A DNA stretch of 64,000 nt from contig NZ_QXED01000006.1 in the NCBI RefSeq assembly GCF_003583365.1, forward strand, positions 62,001-126,000, read 5' to 3'. The stretch comes from Fibrisoma montanum (lineage in GTDB: Bacteria > Bacteroidota > Bacteroidia > Cytophagales > Spirosomataceae). This document shows, piece after piece, positions 26,134 to 34,564 of the stretch; position 1 is the first letter of the stretch; each line of letters begins with the position of its first letter. Both the position numbers and the translations under genes were made by a program. Under the pieces are notes generated by a model. That model did not search any database. It saw only the letters and a program-made list of their open reading frames with translations, and was not told the origin of the DNA.

Positions 26134-26437
26134 AGTTGAAAGGAAGTAAGCAGTTGAACACAAAAAGCTATCAGCGGGCTATTTTAATATAGACAATAAT
26201 CAGAATGTACGGAGTAGGAGACTTAGCTCCTCTACCAGTTGGGTTCTCAAAGCATCCAAGGGCAAGCCCTTGAATGACGAATAGCTAAATCGGGCAGTTG
26301 GACGGGTTGATCAGCACCAACAAACAGAGACGACTTTCCCACCAGGGGCTACTGACAGCTAGGTAAAGATAGGGCCAAAAGGGGGCTCTTAGTTCTCATG
26401 CGTTCTTCTGGGTTCGTTCGCCCGCGAACACGGTGGC
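26134..26437 (-). ncRNA. Candidate IS110 bridge RNA region
   Basis: The ~300-bp non-coding 5' end of the IS. Several stem-loops are visible: GTAGGAG...CTCCTCTAC (26212-26236), CAAGGGCAAGCCCTTG (26257-26272) and others. GTTGGGTT at 26238-26245 equals the core arm of attC-like repeats A and B. IS110 elements are known to encode a guide (bridge) RNA in such an end with loops matching target and donor. Boundaries and guide assignment are inference. Confidence 0.4.
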
Positions 26438-26438
26438 T

Positions 26439-26445
26439 GTTGGGC
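26439..26445 (-). repeat. attC-like repeat D, GTTGGGC arm
   Basis: The remaining arm of the split repeat, followed by CTTCGGGACGTGCAACTTGTCGCC-type tail sequence (26459-26482), as in copies B and C. Confidence 0.65.
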
Positions 26446-26509
26446 TGCTCGCTTTCCTTCGGGACGTGCAACTTGTCGCCCGTAACATGGCACTACATTT
26501 AGCTGAAAT

Positions 26510-27181
26510 TTATAATGGTACAAAGCGTGGCTCTGGAAAATAACGAGTGTCAGCTTGATAGTTTTTCACAGTGAACTCGTCAATATTCACAACGTATCTA
26601 TTTAACTCTTCTCTTGCTTCATCCAATGTCATTCTAGCTGGAAAACGAACTCCATCAAACTTTACCTCGCTTGCCTTGACCAAAAAGTTGTACTTAAATT
26701 CAAAGTCACCTTCATTGGATAAGGCAACCTTACCTGTCCAATTGATTGCATACAAACCGGATTCTTGCTTTTCAAATTCGATGGTATGCCCACAAACAAA
26801 ATCGTGATCTAGAATGTAAGCGGCAAAACTTCGGTCTTCGTTTTCCCAGTAGCCTTCTAATGGGTCAGGGCAATAACTGGCATTACCAAGCCGCTCGAAA
26901 GTGAATGGTTCTACACTATTGCCTACTAAGAATCCCGTTTCCCATTCATCCGTCGAACTAATCCAACAAGCTCCTGAGTTAGCCCACATTCCTTTTGATT
27001 CCCAAAGCAGATGGTCTTCATCCTCAAAGTTTCCATCATAATCTGAGCAATAAGCTTCAGATTGAATATCAAAGTCAAAAAACAGACCTGCACCTGGAAT
27101 AAGCCGTGCTGTCCAATCAAACTTAGTTAAAGCATGACCATTAGGAAATAAGCCAGTGTTTAAGAAAATTCGTCCTTTCAT
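26510..27181 (-). CDS. Hypothetical cassette protein (223 aa)
   Basis: 223 residues beginning MKGRIFLNTGLFPNGHALTKF, rich in aromatic and acidic residues (WESKGMWANSGACWISSTDE, EGYWENEDRSFAAYI). No signal peptide, membrane helix or recognised motif. It is the cassette gene nearest the recombinase and is followed by repeat D. AT-rich codon use and isolation from other genes suggest acquisition by transfer. Confidence 0.6.
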   Translation of the reverse strand: MKGRIFLNTGLFPNGHALTKFDWTARLIPGAGLFFDFDIQSEAYCSDYDGNFEDEDHLLWESKGMWANSGACWISSTDEWETGFLVGNSVEPFTFERLGNASYCPDPLEGYWENEDRSFAAYILDHDFVCGHTIEFEKQESGLYAINWTGKVALSNEGDFEFKYNFLVKASEVKFDGVRFPARMTLDEAREELNRYVVNIDEFTVKNYQADTRYFPEPRFVPL

Positions 27182-27522
27182 TCGTTTCTTTAATCAAAGC
27201 CGTCCAACGTAAGCGTTCATGTTGTCGCCGGAAAGCTGGAGATAGAAGCCCAAAGCTACCTCACCGGGACGTTTCTTCTGTCGCCCGACCCCTAACTAAT
27301 TAAGCTGTCAAACGTACAATAACGTGTTGGGTGGGCGTGTCAGCAAGCGGCTTAGACTGGCCACCCAACAATATAAAGGGCGCGATTTTGCGGAACTACT
27401 TGTGCGTAAAGCACTCACTATAACCTACTTTTAGTTCCGTAATTTTTAGTAACCTTTTATGACTATTTTATTTTTTAAATCAACAGCTTAAGTTTAACAA
27501 TCACAAATTAAAGTATAACCAA
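27182..27522. other. Junction between recombinase and first cassette, candidate attI-like site
   Basis: 341 bp without a convincing gene. It contains two TGTCGCC words (27223, 27280), GGGACG, and a perfect 10-bp inverted repeat TGTTGGGTGG (27325-27334) / CCACCCAACA (27361-27370) enclosing 26 nt, which carries the same GTTGGGT/ACCCAAC cores as the attC-like repeats but in the opposite order. The remainder to 27522 is AT-rich promoter-like sequence for the small plus-strand ORF. Confidence 0.4.
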
Positions 27523-27771
27523 GTGATTAAACGGTATGTACAACAGGTCCCGGTGCAACGTAACTGGGACATTGAGGGGTATTCTAACTACTTTTTCGGC
27601 GACGACAACGAACTCTATCGCATTACGAAACGGGGAGAACTCCGGCGTATTCGGCGCAGCATAAAACGCTACACACAGGGTTACGTTCTTAAAAGTCGGT
27701 TCTATAGCCTGTCGCAGTTAAGAACAATGCTACGTCGGCATGATCTTACAGGTCGTCCAGAGGGCTTTTGA
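27523..27771 (+). CDS. Small basic protein with NUMOD4-like W-x-I-x-G-Y motif
   Basis: 82 residues from a GTG (no in-frame ATG exists). Strongly basic; NWDIEGYSNYFFGDDNELYR resembles the W-x-x-I-x-G-Y...Y-x-V-S motif of NUMOD4 DNA-binding segments, followed by IRRSIKRYTQGYVLKSRF. It overlaps the 3' end of the recombinase gene by 26 bp, tail to tail. It is the only plus-strand gene in the island. A role in DNA binding is inference. Confidence 0.45.
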   Translation: MIKRYVQQVPVQRNWDIEGYSNYFFGDDNELYRITKRGELRRIRRSIKRYTQGYVLKSRFYSLSQLRTMLRRHDLTGRPEGF

Positions 27772-28927
27772 AGGTACTGATTCTATCGGTGGTTACGTGG
27801 GTGTAGCGCATGGTTGTCAGGATATTTTCGTGGCCCAGTAACGCCTGAATATTCCGAATGTCCATCCCTGACTCAAGGAGATGAGTAGCAAAGCTATGGC
27901 GTAATGAGTGAATGCCGCCTTTCTTTGTAATTCCCGCAAATCGCACTGCATCACTGTAAACCTGTTGAATAGCCCGGTTTGCTATAGGTTCACCTGTCTG
28001 CACTTCCTCAAACAAAAATCGCTTAGGCTTGTACCTAGTTAGATATTCGGCAAGAATGATGTCAAGTTTATTGGTCAACATAACAACCCTGTCTTTTCTG
28101 CCTTTTCCACTACAGACAGTTATCAAATGTCGATTTCGATCAAGGTCTGTCAAGCGCAGATGAGCCACTTCGCTAAGACGCAAACCCGTTCCGTAAACAA
28201 CCTGAAATAACGTCCGGTACTTAAGGCTCGTTGTTGCCTTGAAAATCGCCTTTACTTCGTCAACGCTGTAAACTGTTGGTAGTTTCTGAGGTTGCCGTGG
28301 GTACGGAACGTCATAAAACTCTTTCTCGCGTTGCAGCACTTTTTCGCAGTAGAATTTCCAGGCGTTTATGTGTACGTTCAGCGTACCACTGCTCAATTGT
28401 TTTTTCTCGATCAGAAACAGGAGGTATTTCTGATACTGCGTCTTGGTCACTTGCTCAATTGGCTTATTACCGACGTAGCGAATTAACGTAATTAATGCCT
28501 GTTTATAGTTTTTGAAAGTCTTGAAGCTGTAATTACCTACCTTCAAGGCTTCACTAAGTGCCATAATAACCGGGTGCCGGTCATACTCGCGCCTGGGCGG
28601 CATATATCGGAAAGGCAATCGATGTGAGTCAGTTGTTCGCTTGCTCGGAGGTGGCCATGCCGGATTCGTTGCCCGTTCGATCTCGGCTACCGTAGCGGTA
28701 GGTTTGTAAAGCCGAACCACCGCTTCGTCAAACCGGCAGTACTCTTTGCCGAATAGCTGCCCGATTTTTACTACAGTTTCCCGACTATTGGGAACGACCC
28801 ATGCTTTTCGTGAATAACTCCATCGACGGCCGGGTACTTGTCGAATTAGATCGTTACCGATAGGGTCTGCTGGAAACGAGACCGTCAGCAGCGCCGGGTC
28901 GCGTTCGTCAAGGTGAATGGTTATCAT
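27746..28927 (-). CDS. Tyrosine recombinase with IntI-like C-terminus (cassette integrase candidate)
   Basis: 393 residues from the ATG at 28927. The N-terminal ~80 residues (VPGRRWSYSRKAWVVPNSRE) resemble the W-x-x-x-R-x-x-W-x-x-P motif of HARP-like annealing domains. A SAM-like core-binding domain follows (~125-215) and then the catalytic domain: R250 in GTGLRLSE, K275 in SGKGRKDR, H340 and R343 in HSLRHSFATHLL, H366 in LLGHENILTT and Y375 in MRYTHV. The C-terminal SPLDDL matches IntI proteins, but the extra IntI helix between R and H-x-x-R is absent. It is transcribed toward the cassettes, in the same direction. A CATCTTTG near-promoter lies just upstream. Confidence 0.85.
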   Translation of the reverse strand: MITIHLDERDPALLTVSFPADPIGNDLIRQVPGRRWSYSRKAWVVPNSRETVVKIGQLFGKEYCRFDEAVVRLYKPTATVAEIERATNPAWPPPSKRTTDSHRLPFRYMPPRREYDRHPVIMALSEALKVGNYSFKTFKNYKQALITLIRYVGNKPIEQVTKTQYQKYLLFLIEKKQLSSGTLNVHINAWKFYCEKVLQREKEFYDVPYPRQPQKLPTVYSVDEVKAIFKATTSLKYRTLFQVVYGTGLRLSEVAHLRLTDLDRNRHLITVCSGKGRKDRVVMLTNKLDIILAEYLTRYKPKRFLFEEVQTGEPIANRAIQQVYSDAVRFAGITKKGGIHSLRHSFATHLLESGMDIRNIQALLGHENILTTMRYTHVTTDRISTFKSPLDDL

Positions 28928-28990
28928 GTACGTACGGTAGGTAAGCTGCAAAGATGCAGCATTCTTCCGAAACGTATAGCGGACCGGTCT

Positions 28991-29761
28991 CTACTCAAAT
29001 CGCAGGTGTTTCACCGACTCGCCCGATGAGGCCAGTTCCTGCAAGGCGTCGATGCCAATCTCCAGATGCTTGTTGACGAACTGGGTCGTGACAACCTTAT
29101 CGCTTTCTTCGGTTTTGACGCCCTCCGGCACCAGCGGATTGTCCGATACGAGTAGCAACGCCCCGTGCGGGATGGCATTCACGAAGCCGACGGTAAAGAC
29201 GGTGGCCGTTTCCATGTCGATGGCCATCGCCCGGATTTCACGGAGGTATTCTTTGAAGGTTTCGTCGTGTTCCCAGATGCGCCGGTTGGTGGTGTAGACG
29301 GTGCCGGTCCAGTAGTCGAGTTCGTGGCGCTTGATGGTCGAGGAAACCGCCCGTTGCAGCCGGAACGACGGCAGGGCCGGAATCTCGGGGCGCATGTAGT
29401 CGTTGCTGGTGCCTTCGCCCCGAATGGCCGCGATGGGCAGTACCAGGTCGCCGATCTGCGTTTTTTTCAGCCCGCCACACTTCCCCAGAAACAGCACCGC
29501 CTTGGGGTGAATCGCCGTCAGCAGATCCATGACCGTAGCGGCCATAGCGCTGCCCATCCCAAAGTTGATGATCGTAACGTTATTGGCGGTGGCGGTCTGC
29601 ATGGCCCGACCCAGGCCGTAGATCTCAACGTCAAATTTCTGGGCGAACAACTCGACGTAGTTGATGAAATTGGTCAGCAGAATGTATTCGCCAAACAGCT
29701 CAATGGGCGTACCGGTGTAGCGGGGCAGCCAGTTCTGAACGATCTCGTCTTTGGTTTTCAT
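28991..29761 (-). CDS. amn: AMP nucleosidase
   Basis: 256 residues from the ATG at 29761 (MKTKDEIVQNWLPRYTG); the upstream extension is hairpin DNA. Cleaves AMP to adenine and ribose 5-phosphate. The nucleoside phosphorylase/hydrolase fold shows INFGMGSAMAATVMDLL, LFLGKCGGL, the AMP-nucleosidase-type GDLVLPIAAIRGEGTSNDY and MAIDMETATVFTVG with the catalytic E/D environment, then LLLVSDNPL. It is the short form lacking the N-terminal domain of E. coli Amn. First core gene outside the island. Confidence 0.85.
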   Translation of the reverse strand: MKTKDEIVQNWLPRYTGTPIELFGEYILLTNFINYVELFAQKFDVEIYGLGRAMQTATANNVTIINFGMGSAMAATVMDLLTAIHPKAVLFLGKCGGLKKTQIGDLVLPIAAIRGEGTSNDYMRPEIPALPSFRLQRAVSSTIKRHELDYWTGTVYTTNRRIWEHDETFKEYLREIRAMAIDMETATVFTVGFVNAIPHGALLLVSDNPLVPEGVKTEESDKVVTTQFVNKHLEIGIDALQELASSGESVKHLRFE

Positions 29762-29763
29762 TA

Positions 29764-29854
29764 TCAATTGATTGACTTGTTGAATGATTGAGTGATTGAA
29801 TGGAGAAGGCCAACGAACTAATTCAATCATTCAACAAGTCAATCACTCAATCAT
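29764..29854. repeat. Long shuffled inverted repeat between amn and HsdR-like gene
   Basis: A perfect 22-bp arm pair (29770-29791 and 29823-29844) built of TGATTGA/TTGAATGATTGA words, flanked by further imperfect matches, lying between two divergent start codons. It may act as a bidirectional control element. Confidence 0.6.
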
Positions 29855-29865
29855 TATCTTCGCGT

Positions 29866-30318
29866 ATGGACACGTTGAACCTGCCCGCGTTTGGCCACAA
29901 AATTAAGCAAGTCGAGGGGAAACCCTATATTTTCGATGAGCTCCGGCGCAAGTACGTCCGGTTGTCGCCGGAGGAGTGGGTGCGGCAGCACATCGTTCAT
30001 CTGCTCATGTCGCACTACGCCTATCCGAAAGCCCTGATCCGCACCGAAGGCGGACTCACGCTCAATTTAACCCAGAAACGGACGGATGTGGTCGTGTTCG
30101 ACCGGGAAGGCAAGCCGTTCCTGCTGGTCGAGTGCAAGGCCCCGCACGTACCGCTGACGCAAGCCGTGTTTGACCAGATTGCCCGCTACAACCACGTACA
30201 CCGGGCTCCCTACCTCATAGTAACCAACGGCCTGACGCACTACTGCTGCTGCGTGGACCACGAAACCGCGGCCATTACGTTCCTGGATGATTTTCCGGCG
30301 TTCGACCGGGCTTTGTAA
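29866..30318 (+). CDS. HsdR_N-type restriction endonuclease-like domain protein
   Basis: 150 residues from the ATG at 29866. Matches the type I restriction enzyme R-protein N-terminal domain (PD-(D/E)XK fold): RTEGGLTLNLTQKRTDVVVF followed by PFLLVECKAP gives D...E-x-K. The helicase and HsdM/HsdS parts are absent, so this is not a complete restriction system. Such stand-alone proteins are common in Bacteroidota; the nuclease role is unknown. Divergent from amn. Confidence 0.75.
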   Translation: MDTLNLPAFGHKIKQVEGKPYIFDELRRKYVRLSPEEWVRQHIVHLLMSHYAYPKALIRTEGGLTLNLTQKRTDVVVFDREGKPFLLVECKAPHVPLTQAVFDQIARYNHVHRAPYLIVTNGLTHYCCCVDHETAAITFLDDFPAFDRAL

Positions 30319-30329
30319 GTACCGACCGG

Positions 30330-31406
30330 CTATGTTCCGGTTTCAGCGTTTTCGGCTTTCTTTTCCACCTTCACCTCATCCTGCACCGCTTCGGCCCTCA
30401 ACTGGCGGTTCTCCCGCTCAAATACGTTCATCAGCACAATAAAGTACGATAGCAGCAGCGGACCAATCACTAAACCCAGAATGCCGAAAATAGGGACGCC
30501 CAGCACGATTCCCGTCAACGTAACGAGCGGGTGGATATCGCCCATGCGCTTGGCCAGCATGATCCGAAGCAGGTTATCGATGTTGATTATCACCACAATA
30601 CCCACGATCAGGATACCGACACCCTCGCCGGTATCGCCCTGCGAGAGTTTGATGAGTCCGGCCGGTCCCCACACCAACGGCGTACCCAGCACGGGAATAA
30701 AAGCCATGAAAAAAGCCACTACCCCCCAGAATGGCGCATCCGGAACGCCGAAAATCCATAACGTCAGACCCGTCAGGACACCCTGCACCAGCGAGACCAG
30801 CGCCTGCCCCAGTACGTTCGCGTTGACGTTGTTCTTGAGCGACTCGCCCAGTTCCTTCTGCGTATCCCGTTTGAACGGCAGATATTTCTGAAGCCCCTTC
30901 TGAAAGCTCTCCTGCTGCACGAACATAAAATACAGCGTGAAGAACATCAAGCCGATGATGACGATGAAATCCAGCGCTCCTCCCGCAATGGAAGGTAACA
31001 GCCGACTCGCGTAGGAGGCTCCCTGCTGCAAAATCTGACGGACATTCTGCGGACTGGTGACCTTGATGCCCGTCAGTTCTTCGCCTTTATGAATCAGGTT
31101 GAGAATATCGTCGACGTTCTGGCTGTAGTACTGTATCCGCCCAATAAGCAGCAGACTCAACGTCAGAAATGGCATGATGATGACAACCGTCGAAAAAATG
31201 ATGATCAGGGTCGTTACCAGCGACCGGTTCCAGTGCCGTTTGAGAGCCAGTGCCGTAAACCACGGCCGGAACACTACGTAGAGGATACCGGCTCCTAGAA
31301 ATGCGGTTGCATACCCGCGTAGCCCCGCTACGATGAATCCGGCTATGACGACCAGACTCGTGATCAGCAGCAGGCGCTGCTGACGGGGGGTGTATATGTT
31401 TGCCAT
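30330..31406 (-). CDS. AI-2E family transporter
   Basis: 358 residues. Multi-spanning membrane protein of the AI-2E family (PF01594-type); members include putative exporters and ion/signal permeases, so the name does not prove AI-2 transport. Seen: two N-terminal helices, ALKRHWNRSLVTTLIIIFS, a soluble middle region and the conserved C-terminal block FIPVLGTPLVWGPAGLI, then LLRIMLAKRMGDIHPLVTL and GVPIFGILGLVIGPLLLSY. A charged tail follows. Converges on the HsdR-like gene. Confidence 0.85.
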   Translation of the reverse strand: MANIYTPRQQRLLLITSLVVIAGFIVAGLRGYATAFLGAGILYVVFRPWFTALALKRHWNRSLVTTLIIIFSTVVIIMPFLTLSLLLIGRIQYYSQNVDDILNLIHKGEELTGIKVTSPQNVRQILQQGASYASRLLPSIAGGALDFIVIIGLMFFTLYFMFVQQESFQKGLQKYLPFKRDTQKELGESLKNNVNANVLGQALVSLVQGVLTGLTLWIFGVPDAPFWGVVAFFMAFIPVLGTPLVWGPAGLIKLSQGDTGEGVGILIVGIVVIINIDNLLRIMLAKRMGDIHPLVTLTGIVLGVPIFGILGLVIGPLLLSYFIVLMNVFERENRQLRAEAVQDEVKVEKKAENAETGT

Positions 31407-31540
31407 TGAGATGAGTAAATCTTGTTAGTGTAAATGAGTAATTCAGCAATAAGTTTAAAAAAGTTAACCCCAAATCCAACAACTCACTGATTACTATAAG
31501 CTTACCCTATCCAACTGACCTACACACCCCGTCATGTATT

Positions 31541-32917
<1,377 letters not shown>

Positions 32918-32959
32918 TGTTGATGAAGTAAAAAAGGCACCGAAAACCGGTTCAACCCG

Positions 32960-33742
32960 TCACTGATCCAGCGCCCGGATCTGATCGAGATAGGCAGTCG
33001 GCAACAAAATGCGCTGCACAACGGAGCGGAGTCCTACGGCATTAAAGACCTTGTACAGGCTCATGGTGTAATTCAGCAGAGGCTTCGCTGGCAGGTCGAG
33101 CAACCGGCTGACCTGCCTGGGTACCAGCAGAGCCTGGGCCTGCCGGAGCAGATCGTAGCGCCAGTTGCCGAGCTGCTCGCGGTAGCGCCGGAACAGCCGG
33201 TCGGTATACTCGCTGCGGACCAGGTCGCGGTTCAGGTGGCTCTCCCGGTCAATCTGCCAGTCGGCATACGTACCGGGCAGATCGGGCACGTGCATCCCCG
33301 CTCCTACCGCCCGAAACGTACTGAACACTTCGTCTTTCTCGGTCGGGGTCAATGGTCGGTGCAGGAGTTCAAAGGCACGAACGGAATAATCAATCAGCAT
33401 GTATAATACGTCGCGGTAGGCCCAGTCGGGAATCTGATAACCGCGCTTCTGCTCCACGCCTTTATGGATAGCCCCCATCCGGCTGATGGCCTGGCGGGCT
33501 TTTGGGCCGGGTGCAAAAACAATCTCCTGGGCATAGCGCACCGTCGAAAACAAGCGGGCAATCGGATCGGCGGGCAGCTTCCCCGTAAAAAACAACCAGT
33601 CGACGGCCCGGTTCAGAGCGAACTCGGCCGCTGAACCGGCAAAAACCAGCAATATGACGTCAGCGTCGCCCCAAATCCGGCGAACGATGGAGTCGGGCTG
33701 CACGAACGGTTCAGCCGACTCTGAAACAACTGGATAGCTCAT
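32960..33742 (-). CDS. Oxygenase MpaB/DUF2236 family protein
   Basis: 260 residues. The DUF2236 (MpaB/latex-clearing Lcp-like) family contains haem-dependent oxygenases. Seen: RIWGDADVILLVFAGSAAEF at the N-terminus, and a helical core with RMGAIHKGVEQKRGYQIPDW (candidate His), FSTFRAVGAGMHVP and YTDRLFRRYREQLGNW. Its start overlaps the stop of ompA-like gene (ATGA), so they are translationally coupled. Activity not established for this group. Confidence 0.75.
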   Translation of the reverse strand: MSYPVVSESAEPFVQPDSIVRRIWGDADVILLVFAGSAAEFALNRAVDWLFFTGKLPADPIARLFSTVRYAQEIVFAPGPKARQAISRMGAIHKGVEQKRGYQIPDWAYRDVLYMLIDYSVRAFELLHRPLTPTEKDEVFSTFRAVGAGMHVPDLPGTYADWQIDRESHLNRDLVRSEYTDRLFRRYREQLGNWRYDLLRQAQALLVPRQVSRLLDLPAKPLLNYTMSLYKVFNAVGLRSVVQRILLPTAYLDQIRALDQ

Positions 33743-34512
33743 ATTGCTAGAACAACGAATTCGACCCTTCGATTCTTTTTTTTGTTTTCTTCTGAATCAT
33801 TGGGGGCCGCCGGGCGAGAATCGCCATAACCACGGTGCTGCAGCCGGTTTTCAGCGATCCCGCTACGAATTAAGTAGTTGGTAATCACTTTTGCACGGTT
33901 TTCCGATAAAAACTGGTTGAGCCGCCGGTCGCCTACATTGTCGGTATGGCCGGCGATTTCGATCATTAACTTAGGCGTCGTGGCCAGTGTCTTGGCCAGC
34001 TTATCCAACTGCGGATACGATTCGGGCCGCAGCACGTAGCTGCTTTGATCGAAATATACATTATCGAGCCGGAACGCCTGATTGACCTGTAGGTTCCGAA
34101 AAACACTGTCGGGCTTCGGTTCTTTTTTCGCCACCACCTCAGGTGCCGCCACAACGGGTGCAGGAGCCGCTTTCTCCAGCCGGACAATGTATTCGTAATC
34201 GGCGCAGGTATCGCACGAAACGACCATTATTTCCTCCGCTTCGTAATACCCCTTGACCGAGGCTACTACGTTCAGCGTGTCCGTCCGTTCGAGCACAAAC
34301 ACATACGGTTTTCCCGGCTGACTTTGACCTGCGTACCGCTTCCTGGCCACCTGAGCGTCAACGCGAAACTGCGCCGGCAACTCAGCCGACGTTTTATCAT
34401 CAACGGCTTTGATGGAGAAGGCCGTTTTAATTGGCGTTTTCGTCAGCGACTGGGCCAGAGCATACGACCACGAGAGGCAAAAAGACAGAACAAGCAGAAT
34501 CAGAGCGCGCAC
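33739..34512 (-). CDS. OmpA family protein
   Basis: 257 residues, GTG start at 34512, signal peptide MRALILLVLSFCLSWSYALA. An N-terminal domain of unknown type contains CDTCADYEYIV, then a Pro/Ala linker, and the C-terminal ~110 residues are the OmpA peptidoglycan-binding domain: VYFDQSSYVLRPESYPQLDKL, IEIAGHTDNVGDRRLNQFLS, RAKVITNYLIRSGI and HRGYGDSRPAAPND. Anchors the outer membrane to peptidoglycan. Coupled to the downstream MpaB-like gene. Confidence 0.88.
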   Translation of the reverse strand: MRALILLVLSFCLSWSYALAQSLTKTPIKTAFSIKAVDDKTSAELPAQFRVDAQVARKRYAGQSQPGKPYVFVLERTDTLNVVASVKGYYEAEEIMVVSCDTCADYEYIVRLEKAAPAPVVAAPEVVAKKEPKPDSVFRNLQVNQAFRLDNVYFDQSSYVLRPESYPQLDKLAKTLATTPKLMIEIAGHTDNVGDRRLNQFLSENRAKVITNYLIRSGIAENRLQHRGYGDSRPAAPNDSEENKKKNRRVEFVVLAI

Positions 34513-34564
34513 GGTACAAATCGGGTAGTTTACCCAAAGTAATCTGCAAAAAAAGTGCCGTACT

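Larger units (their letters stand above)
24713..26437 (-). mobile_element. IS110-family insertion sequence inside attC-like repeat D
   Basis: About 1.72 kb. Ends are inferred from the point where the attC-like repeat is interrupted (after CAGTTTT) and resumes (at TGTTGGGC); the exact base is uncertain by one or two. There is no obvious long terminal inverted repeat or target duplication, as expected for IS110. Near the ends, ACGCATG (24718) and CATGCGT (26398) are complementary. The transposase lies on the minus strand with a short 3' non-coding end (~30 bp) and a long 5' end (~300 bp), the layout of the IS110 rather than the IS1111 subgroup. Confidence 0.75.

Noticed and set aside
21615-26445. 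CRISPR array
   Set aside because: Repeats are 87-88 bp, occur once per gene, and have no regular spacers or cas genes.
20649-28927. Class 1-type integron
   Set aside because: The recombinase lacks the IntI insert, is in the same direction as the cassettes, and no resistance cassette or qac/sul gene is present.
29866-30318. Complete type I restriction system
   Set aside because: Only an HsdR N-terminal domain is present, with no helicase, HsdM or HsdS nearby.
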